This document shows positions 42,703 to 50,521 of a stretch of DNA of 64,000 nucleotides, piece by piece (position 1 is the stretch's first letter; each line of letters opens with the position of its first letter). Under the pieces are notes generated by a model. It ran no database searches, was not told where the DNA came from, and saw nothing but the letters and a program-made list of their open reading frames with translations. Location of the stretch: contig JBGSSF010000025.1 of NCBI GenBank assembly GCA_041737175.1, positions 276,905 through 340,904 of the forward strand, written 5' to 3'. The translations under genes and the position numbers were made by a program. This DNA comes from UBA5072 sp041737175 (GTDB taxonomy: Bacteria > Bacteroidota > Bacteroidia > Bacteroidales > UBA10428).

Positions 42703-45156
42703 ATGAAATTTATTGGCATTCTCCTGCTCTTCCTGTATGCAGGAGTCATTTCAGCACAGGAAAAAGATACAGTTGTGTCACGCGCGAAAAAAACTGTTGA
42801 AGCACTCAGCATTTCTGCCCCGATAACCATTGATGGTGTTCTTGATGAACCTGCATATGCTCAGGCCCAGGCAGCCAGGGATTTCATGCAGTTACAACCC
42901 TATAACGGGAGACCGGCCTATCAGCCCTCGGATGTCTTTATCCTGTATGATCAGACGGCCCTATATGTGGGTGCTATGCTCTATGACAGCTCTCCCGACA
43001 GCATTTACAACTTTTTTTCTGAACGTGATAACATCGGCATGTCGGATTATTTCGGTATATATTTCGATCCTTACAACCAGGGTCAACTGGCTTACGGCTT
43101 TTTTATAACACCTGCCGGGGTGCAGGTGGATATCAAAGCATCCAAAAGTAATTATGATAATGAGGACAGCAACTGGGATGCCGTATGGCAGAGCAAAACC
43201 CGGGTAACGGAAAAGGGCTGGATTGTGGAAATGCGAATACCTTATTCGGCGCTGCGTTTTCCCGAGAACGGGGGCGGTACCTGGGGATTGAATATGTTCA
43301 GGAATATTCGGCGTTACAATTCCAACAGTTCCTGGAATTTCATTGACCGTGAAGTTTCGGGGTTCATCCATCAGGAAGGCCAGATAACTGGCATAACAAA
43401 TATCAAGCCTCCTGTGCGTCTTTCATTGAGTCCTTATGCTGCTGCATATGCTGAATTCAATGAAGGCAGTTCATCGCCTGATTTTACCTATAAGGGGGGT
43501 GTTGACCTGAAATATGGGATCAGCGAGGCTTTTACGCTTGATATGATGCTGATCCCCGATTTCGGGCAGATTCAATCGGATGACAAGCAGCTCAACCTTT
43601 CTCCTTATGAATTGTATTATTCCGAAAAAAGGCAGTTTTTTACCGAAGGAACCGAGCTTTTCGACCGGGCTGACATCTTTTATTCCCGTCGGATTGGCTC
43701 CATGCCGAAATATTCATACAAGGCATATGATGAATTAAGAGAAAATGAGGTGGTGCATTACAATCCAACTGAAACACAATTGCTGAATGCCACCAAGGTC
43801 TCGGGACGCACCACCAAAGGGTGGGGGCTGGGAATGCTGAATGCCATGACGCTTCCTTCGCATGCGACTTTGAAGGATACGATAACCGGACACAAACGGG
43901 ATGTGAAGGTTCAACCCTTTACCAATTATAATGTAGCTGTTATTGACAAATCCCTCAGGAACAACTCGTATTTCAGTGTGATCAACACGAACATCATGAT
44001 GGTAAGGGATACATTTCTCTTTGACGATCCTTTGCGCGCCAATGTTACGGCCACTGATTTCCAGATCAGGAACAAGGCAAAGACCATAGCTGTGAAGGGT
44101 AAGGGAGGCGTAAGCTTCAGACGTAACGGGGAGCAGCAAACAGGTTATTTTGCAGGGCTGGGAGTTGAAAAGAACAGCGGTAAGCTGGTATATGGAATTT
44201 CACAATCGATATATTCAGATAAATTTAATCCGAATGACCTGGGATATCTTCAGCGGAACAATGAAATGGAGACAGAAACCTACATTCGGTATAACATTGT
44301 TGAGCCATTCGGCATTTTCCGCGAGGTGCATTCAGCCTTGTTCTGGGACCATACCCGCATGTACAGGAACGCCAGCCTGTTCACCAACGAGATCGGTTTC
44401 GATACTTATGCGCAGTTCAAGAATAATTACGGCGTTGAGGTATTTGTTGAATTTACCGGCAATAAATATGATTATTATGAACCACGTGTGACGGACCGTT
44501 ATTATTTTGAACCTCCCCGGTGGACTTTCAATTTATTTGGTTTCACCGATAACCGGAAAGCATGGCGGATCAGCGGTGGCATTGGCGGATATACCCTTCC
44601 CGATACAGATCAGTCGGGATATTTTGGCAATGGTTATGCCAGGCTCAGGATCGGAAGACGCTTTGTAATTGATTATGAAATGTATGGTAATCATAATATC
44701 AATGATCGTGGTTTTACCGATATGACAAGCAATTCAGATACTATTTACTTTGCCCGGCGGGATGTTAGGACCATCCAGAGTGTAATAGGCACCTCCTATG
44801 CTTTTAACAATAAAGCCGGTCTCGACCTGAGGATACGGCATTACTGGTCAGGTGTGATCAATAGGGATTACTATCAGCTGCAGTCTGACGGGAAATTGGT
44901 TCATGATCCGACCTATTTGCAGAACATGAACGAGAATTACAATGCCTTTAACATTGATTTGGTCTTCAGGTGGATATTTGCCCCCGGATCCGAACTGTCC
45001 GTAGCGTGGAAAAATTCAATCCTCGACACCAGGGATGAGGTAACGGAGAACTACCTGGAAAACCTGGGTAAAACCTGGAAATCAGATCAGACGAACAGCT
45101 TGTCGATTAAGGTATTGTATTATATTGATTATAATAATTTGAGGAAGAAGGGGTAA
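42703..45156 (+). CDS. DUF5916 protein with N-terminal CBM9-like domain (outer-membrane barrel)
   Basis: 817-residue exported protein. Signal peptide (LLFLYAGVISAQ), an N-terminal carbohydrate-binding family 9-like domain (about 35-215: ITIDGVLDEPAYAQAQAARDF...EMRIPYSALRFP), then the long DUF5916 region, rich in alternating aromatic beta-strands and ending in an aromatic pattern typical of outer-membrane barrels. Function unknown. The family is common in Bacteroidota and Gemmatimonadota. The 248 bases upstream contain a short hairpin (AGGGT/ACCCT near 42520) but no gene. The 3' end runs straight into an octamer repeat array. Confidence 0.87.
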   Translation: MKFIGILLLFLYAGVISAQEKDTVVSRAKKTVEALSISAPITIDGVLDEPAYAQAQAARDFMQLQPYNGRPAYQPSDVFILYDQTALYVGAMLYDSSPDSIYNFFSERDNIGMSDYFGIYFDPYNQGQLAYGFFITPAGVQVDIKASKSNYDNEDSNWDAVWQSKTRVTEKGWIVEMRIPYSALRFPENGGGTWGLNMFRNIRRYNSNSSWNFIDREVSGFIHQEGQITGITNIKPPVRLSLSPYAAAYAEFNEGSSSPDFTYKGGVDLKYGISEAFTLDMMLIPDFGQIQSDDKQLNLSPYELYYSEKRQFFTEGTELFDRADIFYSRRIGSMPKYSYKAYDELRENEVVHYNPTETQLLNATKVSGRTTKGWGLGMLNAMTLPSHATLKDTITGHKRDVKVQPFTNYNVAVIDKSLRNNSYFSVINTNIMMVRDTFLFDDPLRANVTATDFQIRNKAKTIAVKGKGGVSFRRNGEQQTGYFAGLGVEKNSGKLVYGISQSIYSDKFNPNDLGYLQRNNEMETETYIRYNIVEPFGIFREVHSALFWDHTRMYRNASLFTNEIGFDTYAQFKNNYGVEVFVEFTGNKYDYYEPRVTDRYYFEPPRWTFNLFGFTDNRKAWRISGGIGGYTLPDTDQSGYFGNGYARLRIGRRFVIDYEMYGNHNINDRGFTDMTSNSDTIYFARRDVRTIQSVIGTSYAFNNKAGLDLRIRHYWSGVINRDYYQLQSDGKLVHDPTYLQNMNENYNAFNIDLVFRWIFAPGSELSVAWKNSILDTRDEVTENYLENLGKTWKSDQTNSLSIKVLYYIDYNNLRKKG

Positions 45157-45220
45157 ATGTGCCAATGTGCCAATGTGCCAATGTGCAAATGTGCAAGTGT
45201 GCCAATGTGCAAGTGTGCAA
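45157..45220. repeat. Octamer tandem repeat (ATGTGCCA)n between convergent genes
   Basis: Eight complete copies of an 8-base unit (ATGTGCCA, ATGTGCAA, GTGTGCCA or GTGTGCAA) starting at the base after the DUF5916 stop codon and ending four bases before the stop codon of the convergent trypsin-like gene. The array is essentially the whole intergenic region. Confidence 0.95.
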
Positions 45221-45224
45221 ATGA

Positions 45225-46031
45225 TCAGGCGATTTCAATTCCTGCTGCTTTCAGCAAGGGCTTTATTGTTTTGACATCAATGGCCACGCCAATGCTGCTG
45301 CCCTGGGCCTTGTAAATTTCTCCGGCCAGTTGCAGGATCTGTTTTTGCCAGGCAATGAGAACCTGGATAGGGTCAACACCGGACACTTCAAATTCTCCCT
45401 GTGCTTTTTCAAGCATTTTAATATTGGAGTTGCTGATCTCGAACATTTTCTCGTAGGACTTGTTCTTGCGATCGAGTTTATAGCCGATGATTCCCAGGAC
45501 TTCATTTGTTTTCAGGTCGATCAGCGGGCTTCCGGAATTGCCCCAGATCGTGGAACCGTCGAATTGAAGATAACGGTTACCATTGCGGTGGATCACCGTG
45601 GATACGATGCCGGATTTGATGGTGAGGTTTGGATTGTCGTATTGATATCCCAGAATGGCAACGGCCTGTCCGATGTAAACATGCCTGTTGACAGCCAGTT
45701 CAAGTGAGGGTATTGATTCAAAGGACAGATCAGCGATAGAGATTACGGAAAATCCAGTAATTTCCTGGTCATATGAAGTTATGATACGTTCTGAAAAATC
45801 ATGAAGGGAAAGTCTCTCAACAGCATGTACAGTATGACCATCTTCTTTTACGAATTTAATCTCAACGAATTCCGCTTTGTTGAACCGGTTCACCATGTCG
45901 TGGGTAAACAGGTAATCGCCCGCCTTAAACCCGGTAAGTGAAACCACCTCGATGTCATTGCCATTCAGGAACCGGATGGAACAAACTGAAGAATGACAAG
46001 CCTTCCAGACACTTTTGTACAAACTCACCAT
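45225..46031 (-). CDS. Trypsin-like serine peptidase domain protein
   Basis: 268 residues with a chymotrypsin-like fold. The nucleophile is in GNSGSPLIDL (TIWGNSGSP). A histidine in YLFTHDMVNRF and an aspartate in SIADLSFESI are in the right order to complete a triad, and VYIGQAVAILGYQYDNPNLTIKSGIVS is the usual middle part. No signal peptide is visible, so it would be cytoplasmic, unlike DegP-type proteases. The last 80 residues form a helical extension without a PDZ domain. Substrate unknown. Its 5' side faces a 364-base non-coding stretch. Confidence 0.75.
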   Translation of the reverse strand: MVSLYKSVWKACHSSVCSIRFLNGNDIEVVSLTGFKAGDYLFTHDMVNRFNKAEFVEIKFVKEDGHTVHAVERLSLHDFSERIITSYDQEITGFSVISIADLSFESIPSLELAVNRHVYIGQAVAILGYQYDNPNLTIKSGIVSTVIHRNGNRYLQFDGSTIWGNSGSPLIDLKTNEVLGIIGYKLDRKNKSYEKMFEISNSNIKMLEKAQGEFEVSGVDPIQVLIAWQKQILQLAGEIYKAQGSSIGVAIDVKTIKPLLKAAGIEIA

Positions 46032-46153
46032 GGCAGACCGGTAGGGTTGATTTATGAGTACAAAAGAAGTAAAAATTTAATAAATTGTGAAGTCAAAGCG
46101 ATTAATTTGTTATTTCCCTGCGGATCAAAAAATGGGAGTGGTACAAAAAAAAC

Positions 46154-46180
46154 CAGGGGTCTGAGAGACCCCTGATTTTT
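46154..46180. terminator. Bidirectional terminator-like hairpin
   Basis: Perfect eight-base-pair stem CAGGGGTC/GACCCCTG with a five-base loop. The plus strand continues with ATTTTT. The minus strand has eight T residues two bases beyond the stem. It can stop transcription both ways between the TonB receptor gene and the trypsin-like gene. Confidence 0.75.
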
Positions 46181-46206
46181 AACCCTAACCATTAAACCTA
46201 AAATTT

Positions 46207-46275
46207 ACGAAAAAAACCCTGAAAAAACTACTTTTAACCCTAATTAAACTAATTATTAACCCACTGATTAAATAA
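46207..46275 (+). pseudogene. Decayed signal-peptide start (ACG in place of ATG)
   Basis: Twenty-one codons after an ACG read KKTLKKLLLTLIKLI... before a TAA stop. The sequence before it (ACCTAAAATTT) is what commonly precedes ATG in SusC/TonB genes of this phylum. It may be the beginning of a lost exported-protein gene whose ATG became ACG, or coincidental AT-rich sequence. Confidence 0.25.
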
Positions 46276-46395
46276 CGAAAACCATGCCATAAATGTTACA
46301 TGGTTTCAAGAATTTATGATATTTTAAGAAAAAAATTTTTATAGGATAGATAATGAGGCGGTTAATGTTTTTGATACATTGGGGCTGAAGCCCTA

Positions 46396-48753
46396 TTAAA
46401 ACCTTACATTCAACCCCGCCATAAAATGAATCCCTGCCTGGGGGTAATAATAGGGCATACCATCATACACATATCCATTCGACTCATACAGGGTGCTGAA
46501 TAGGTTGTTCACCAGCATGGTAAACTCAATGTCAGGCAGTTTCTCCCCGGAAAGCAGGTATGCCAGTCGTAAATCATTCACCAGGTAGCTGTCCAGCATC
46601 AGGTCCCTGTTCCCGGTATTGTCGAGGTATTGTTCACCGACATATTTCAGCATCCAGTCTATTTCAAGGTTCTGCACCGGAAAGATCCTGAATTGCATGC
46701 CGGCTGTTGTCCGGGGTGAGAAAGAGATATCCCTGTTTTTATATTCTGCAAGCTCGCCATCGCTGTCCTGCTGAGTGTAGTCTGTTTTGTTCATGCTAAA
46801 TGAAAAATTACCGCTCAGTTCTGCCAGGTTTCTGTATTTCCAGGCCGCACTAACTTCAAAACCTGTCCGGTAGCTCTTTCCGGCGTTCTTACGAACATAG
46901 GCTCCGTCATCATTGATTTCGCCGGTTAGCACCAATTGGTTCCGGTAATTCATCAGGTAGAAGTTCATGGCATATTGCAGCCCTGCATCGGATTTGCGGA
47001 TACCCAATTCCAGGTTGCCGAGTGATTCCGGTTTGGGTTTCTCACCGGAAATGGCATCGATATAATCGTCACGGATGGGTTCACGGTGCGCCATGCTGTA
47101 GGATAAGTAAAGCGTGCCGGCTGTCAGTTTATAGCTGATGCCTGCTTTGGGATTCAGAAAACGGAAAGATTCATCAATGCTGACAGGATTCAGGTGACTC
47201 TCAATTCCACCGGCGCTGTATGAAATATACCTGTACTGCATATCGCCGTATAGGCTAAGCCGGGGGATTGGCGTCCATGCTGCTTTAATGAAAGTATTAA
47301 AGTCGTTCTTAAAGGACTGGTTGTTGTAATATTCTTCTTCATAGTTGCCTGAACCTGCAAATTCAGCCCAGATGATCTCACCGAAATGCCGGGCTTTATC
47401 ATATTTGTTGTATGCTCCCCCAATGGTCAGGTCAATTTTTTCTTTCTGGTAACGAAGTGACCATGTAAGTCCGTAATACCGGTTATCCAGCCATCTGCGC
47501 CGGATCAGGTCGGTTGTGCTGATGGTATCAGTTCCGAAATAAAGTTCTTCCAGGCCATAGTTCGCAAAAGGTTCATCCTGCCGGTATTCTTCGTAATAGC
47601 CGCGTCCGGAGGTAAAGTGGCCCGAAAGGTTCAGGTTCAGCGCACGGGTCATTCTTTGTGAAAGGTGCAGCTGGTAGTGGTTCTGCTGGTAGTTATCGGT
47701 CTGGTTATCATAGAATCCGGTCACATTCCAATTCTCGTCATAAATGGCACCTGCCCAGTTAAAGGTTCGGTCAGCAGCCATTGTGGCTGCATCGGTGCCA
47801 TACCAGGCCTGGTATGTTTTTTCTTTGCCGCCGAAAACCACAGCTTTAACAAGGGTTTTATCATTGTAATAGCCACCCTGCAGGAAGAAAGAATTCAATT
47901 CAGAAGATGCCCGGTCGATATACCCGTCAGAACCAATGGCTGATCCCCTTCCTTCAAAGTACCAGTGATCGCGGATCAATCCCGTTCCTGCCTGGAACGA
48001 GGTTTTCCATGTGTTGAACGAACCGGCTCCCAGGCTGATCTGGCCAAAGGGTTTTGCCTGGAAGGAATTGGTTTCGAGGTTCATGGAAGCGCCAAAAGCT
48101 CCGGCCCCGTTTGTCGATGATCCTACGCCGCGCTGTACCTGGAGGCTGTTGACCGAGCTGGCAAAATCGGGAATATCAACCCAGTAAACGGCATGCGATT
48201 CCGGGTCATTCAAAGGTATGCCGTTGATGGTGACATTGATCCGGGTAATGTCGCTTCCGCGTATTCTAAGGCCGGTATAACCCACGCCGGCTCCGGCATC
48301 GGATGTAGTGACCACCGAAGGCTCCAGGTTGAGCATATAGGGCAGGTCCTGCCCCATGTTTTTCCGGTTCATTTCCTCCTTGTTCATGAGCGTGAAAGTC
48401 GTGGGGGTATTTTGGGAGGCCCGCACGGCTGAGATGATCACGGCATCGCTGATCACCGGTGACACCGGGAGGGAAACAGAAATGCTTAGGTCGGTCTGTA
48501 TGTTCAGCGTTTGGGTGTGAGTTTCATAACCCACATAACTGACCTCAAGGGTGTATGTGCCGGGTTTAATGCCGGAAAAGCTGAACTTTCCGTTTTTATC
48601 CGTTACAGTCTGGTAATAGGTGTTGCTGATAACGACATAAGCCCCAATCAGCGATTCGTTTTTTGGATCAGTTACCGTCCCGTTCAGGGAGAATTGCGCA
48701 TGGGCATGCCACGACACGCACAACCATGCAAGTAATACAAATACCTGCTTCAT
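46396..48753 (-). CDS. TonB-dependent outer-membrane receptor under TPP riboswitch control (probable thiamin receptor)
   Basis: 785-residue receptor: signal peptide (CVSWHAHAQF), CarboxypepD_reg-like domain (LNGTVTDPKNESLIGAYVVI), plug (about 110-225, GLRIRGSDITRINVTINGIPLNDPESHAVYWVDIP) and a 22-strand-type barrel ending in LNVRF. It takes up a ligand across the outer membrane using TonB energy. The gene lies directly behind a clear TPP riboswitch, so thiamin, its phosphates or a precursor is the likely cargo, as for the OMP-thi receptors known in Bacteroides. No PnuT transporter or thiamin kinase gene follows, so the inner-membrane step must be encoded elsewhere. Confidence 0.92.
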   Translation of the reverse strand: MKQVFVLLAWLCVSWHAHAQFSLNGTVTDPKNESLIGAYVVISNTYYQTVTDKNGKFSFSGIKPGTYTLEVSYVGYETHTQTLNIQTDLSISVSLPVSPVISDAVIISAVRASQNTPTTFTLMNKEEMNRKNMGQDLPYMLNLEPSVVTTSDAGAGVGYTGLRIRGSDITRINVTINGIPLNDPESHAVYWVDIPDFASSVNSLQVQRGVGSSTNGAGAFGASMNLETNSFQAKPFGQISLGAGSFNTWKTSFQAGTGLIRDHWYFEGRGSAIGSDGYIDRASSELNSFFLQGGYYNDKTLVKAVVFGGKEKTYQAWYGTDAATMAADRTFNWAGAIYDENWNVTGFYDNQTDNYQQNHYQLHLSQRMTRALNLNLSGHFTSGRGYYEEYRQDEPFANYGLEELYFGTDTISTTDLIRRRWLDNRYYGLTWSLRYQKEKIDLTIGGAYNKYDKARHFGEIIWAEFAGSGNYEEEYYNNQSFKNDFNTFIKAAWTPIPRLSLYGDMQYRYISYSAGGIESHLNPVSIDESFRFLNPKAGISYKLTAGTLYLSYSMAHREPIRDDYIDAISGEKPKPESLGNLELGIRKSDAGLQYAMNFYLMNYRNQLVLTGEINDDGAYVRKNAGKSYRTGFEVSAAWKYRNLAELSGNFSFSMNKTDYTQQDSDGELAEYKNRDISFSPRTTAGMQFRIFPVQNLEIDWMLKYVGEQYLDNTGNRDLMLDSYLVNDLRLAYLLSGEKLPDIEFTMLVNNLFSTLYESNGYVYDGMPYYYPQAGIHFMAGLNVRF

Positions 48754-48804
48754 AGTGTAATTTTTATGTTAATGAAACAGCGGCAACTCATGTGTTTGCC
48801 ACCA

Positions 48805-48885
48805 ATTCCCTTCGCCGGCATTACCCGGATCAGGTTCTAAGGGTATGATCTCAGCCCGATTTTTTAGGGCACCCCCTTAGTGTGA
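48805..48885 (-). promoter_or_regulatory. TPP (thiamin pyrophosphate) riboswitch
   Basis: Read on the minus strand, the conserved THI-element parts appear in order: GGGGTGCCC, GCTGAGAT followed by ATACCC, GAACCTGATC and GGGTAATGCCGGCGAAGGGA. These are the P1-P5 core of the TPP aptamer. It lies between a -7 box (48894-48901) and the receptor ATG, about 50 bases from the start codon, so TPP binding would reduce translation or transcription of the TonB receptor. Confidence 0.96.
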
Positions 48886-48893
48886 TTCGGAGA

Positions 48894-48901
48894 CAAAGAT
48901 A
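48894..48901 (-). promoter_or_regulatory. Candidate -7 box (TATCTTTG) for the TonB receptor
   Basis: On the minus strand TATCTTTG fits TAnnTTTG. The predicted transcription start, about six bases on, falls at the 5' edge of the TPP aptamer, exactly where a riboswitch leader should begin. Confidence 0.6.
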
Positions 48902-49003
48902 GTAATTTAATAAAATGTTTTAATTATCAGCTTTTTTTAGTAAAAGGTAAACGGTAAAAAGTAAACAGTGGCAATCAAACAAACAATCGCCATGACTTCT
49001 TTA

Positions 49004-49059
49004 ATCTTCCATCCCTGATCTTCGATCTTGAATCTTGAATCTTCCATCTTTAATCTTGC
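49004..49059. repeat. Heptamer array (ATCTTnn)n upstream of the CCA/HD gene
   Basis: Eight consecutive heptamers: ATCTTCC, ATCCCTG, ATCTTCG, ATCTTGA twice, ATCTTCC, ATCTTTA, ATCTTGC. This array is upstream of a gene start rather than at a gene end, and ends 11 bases before a -7 box. Confidence 0.8.
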
Positions 49060-49069
49060 GCGAAAATTG

Positions 49070-49077
49070 TATTTTTG
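49070..49077 (+). promoter_or_regulatory. Candidate -7 box (TATTTTTG)
   Basis: TATTTTTG fits TAnnTTTG. It overlaps an in-frame TTG (49075), which therefore cannot be the start codon, and gives a leader of about 20 bases to the ATG at 49102. Confidence 0.5.
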
Positions 49078-49101
49078 ACCCCAAAATATTACAGTTCTCT
49101 C

Positions 49102-50517
49102 ATGATCATCCCGCTCGATAATAAAATATTCCCGATAATCTCCGAAATAGTTACGGAGCAGAACCTGCCGTGTTACGTGATTGGAGGATACGTGAGAGAC
49201 CTTCTGCTTCAGAGACCTTCCAAGGACATTGACATTGTGGTTGTAGGCAGCGGCATTGACCTGGCAAAGTCACTGGCCAGGCGAATCGGTAAGAAAGGAA
49301 GGGTAACGGTGTACCGGAATTTCGGGACTGCTATGCTGCGGTATAATGATCTGGAAATTGAATTTGTAGGAGCCCGTAAAGAATCCTATCAATCCGACTC
49401 CCGCAAACCTTCCGTTGAGAATGGCACCCTGGGGGACGATCAGAACAGGCGTGATTTTACCATCAACGCCATGGCCATCTCATTGAACAAGGAGAGCTAT
49501 GGCGAACTGTCAGATCCGTTTAACGGGCTGGAAGATCTTAAAAATAGGATCATCCGCACGCCGCTGGACCCCGATGTTACCTATTCCGATGATCCCCTCC
49601 GGATGATGCGGGCCATCAGGTTCGCTGCCCAGCTTGGATTTGCCATAGAGGAAAGATCGCTGGCAGCCATTACACACAATAAAAAACGAATAGAAATTAT
49701 ATCCAAAGAACGCATCATCGACGAACTGAATAAGATCGTGCAGGCGCCCAGGCCGTCGGTCGGGTTTTACCTGCTTGAAAATACAGGACTTCTGAACCTG
49801 ATCTTTCCTGAGCTTTCGAGGATGAAAGGCGTGGCGGTAATGGATAAAAAACGTCACAAGGATAATTTCAGGCACACGCTGCAGGTGCTTGATAAACTAT
49901 CGGAGAAAACCGATAATCTCTGGCTCAGGTGGGCGGCCATCATGCATGATATTGCAAAGCCGGTGACGCGGAAATACGTTGAGGGACACGGGTGGACATT
50001 CCATGGACACGAATTTGTGGGGGCCAAAATGGTGCCTGATGTTTTCAGGCGGCTGCATCTTCCGCTGGGAACCACCATGAAGTATGTTCAGAAGCTGGTG
50101 TTACTGCACCTGCGACCCATTGCGCTCGTTGAGGAAGAGGTTACCGATTCGGCAGTTCGCCGGTTGCTGTTTGAGGCCGGAGATGATATTGACGACCTCA
50201 TGATGCTTTGTGAGGCAGATATTACTTCCAAGAACGATGAAAAGGTAAAACTGTACCTGGGTAATTTCCAATTGGTCAGGCAAAAGCTGAGAGAGATCGA
50301 GGAAAAGGATGCCGTGCGCAATTTCCAGCCTCCCGTGGATGGCGAACTTATCATGAAAACCTTTGACATTGGTCCCTGCCGGGAGGTTGGCGTGATCAAG
50401 AATACGATTAAGGAAGCGATTCTGGAAGGTATCATTCAGAATGACTATGAGCAGGCATACGGGCTGATGATGGAGAAGGGGAAGGAATTGGGGTTGAAGA
50501 GAGTGAATAGTGAATAG
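49102..50517 (+). CDS. CCA tRNA nucleotidyltransferase / poly(A) polymerase family with HD domain
   Basis: 471-residue class II nucleotidyltransferase. The head domain has GGYVRDLLL and the catalytic DIDIVV (DxD), the RRDFTINAMAI and RMMRAIRFAAQLGF neck segments follow, and a C-terminal HD phosphohydrolase domain carries IMHDIAKP. The family adds CCA to tRNA 3' ends; the HD version may also trim 2',3'-cyclic ends. Start at 49102 (MIIPLDNKIF) is chosen because a -7 box overlaps the upstream TTG. The gene ends in a doubled AGTGAAT unit and its stop faces that of the SNF2 gene only four bases away. Confidence 0.92.
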   Translation: MIIPLDNKIFPIISEIVTEQNLPCYVIGGYVRDLLLQRPSKDIDIVVVGSGIDLAKSLARRIGKKGRVTVYRNFGTAMLRYNDLEIEFVGARKESYQSDSRKPSVENGTLGDDQNRRDFTINAMAISLNKESYGELSDPFNGLEDLKNRIIRTPLDPDVTYSDDPLRMMRAIRFAAQLGFAIEERSLAAITHNKKRIEIISKERIIDELNKIVQAPRPSVGFYLLENTGLLNLIFPELSRMKGVAVMDKKRHKDNFRHTLQVLDKLSEKTDNLWLRWAAIMHDIAKPVTRKYVEGHGWTFHGHEFVGAKMVPDVFRRLHLPLGTTMKYVQKLVLLHLRPIALVEEEVTDSAVRRLLFEAGDDIDDLMMLCEADITSKNDEKVKLYLGNFQLVRQKLREIEEKDAVRNFQPPVDGELIMKTFDIGPCREVGVIKNTIKEAILEGIIQNDYEQAYGLMMEKGKELGLKRVNSE

Positions 50518-50521
50518 TTCT

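Larger units (their letters stand above)
46032..46395. other. Intergenic stretch with hairpin and decayed leader-like sequence
   Basis: No intact gene seen. It holds the 5' region of the trypsin-like gene, a strong hairpin (46154-46174), a SusC-like 5' context with a broken start (46207-46275), and a small GGGC/GCCC stem (46383-46393) just past the stop codon of the TonB receptor that may help end that transcript. Confidence 0.6.
48754..49101. other. Divergent intergenic region holding a riboswitch, two promoters and a heptamer array
   Basis: 348 bases without a gene. From left to right: minus-strand leader with the TPP riboswitch, its -7 box at 48894, an A-rich stretch with repeated GTAAAC-like words (48945-48970), the ATCTTnn heptamer array and the plus-strand -7 box at 49070. 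Confidence 0.8.
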
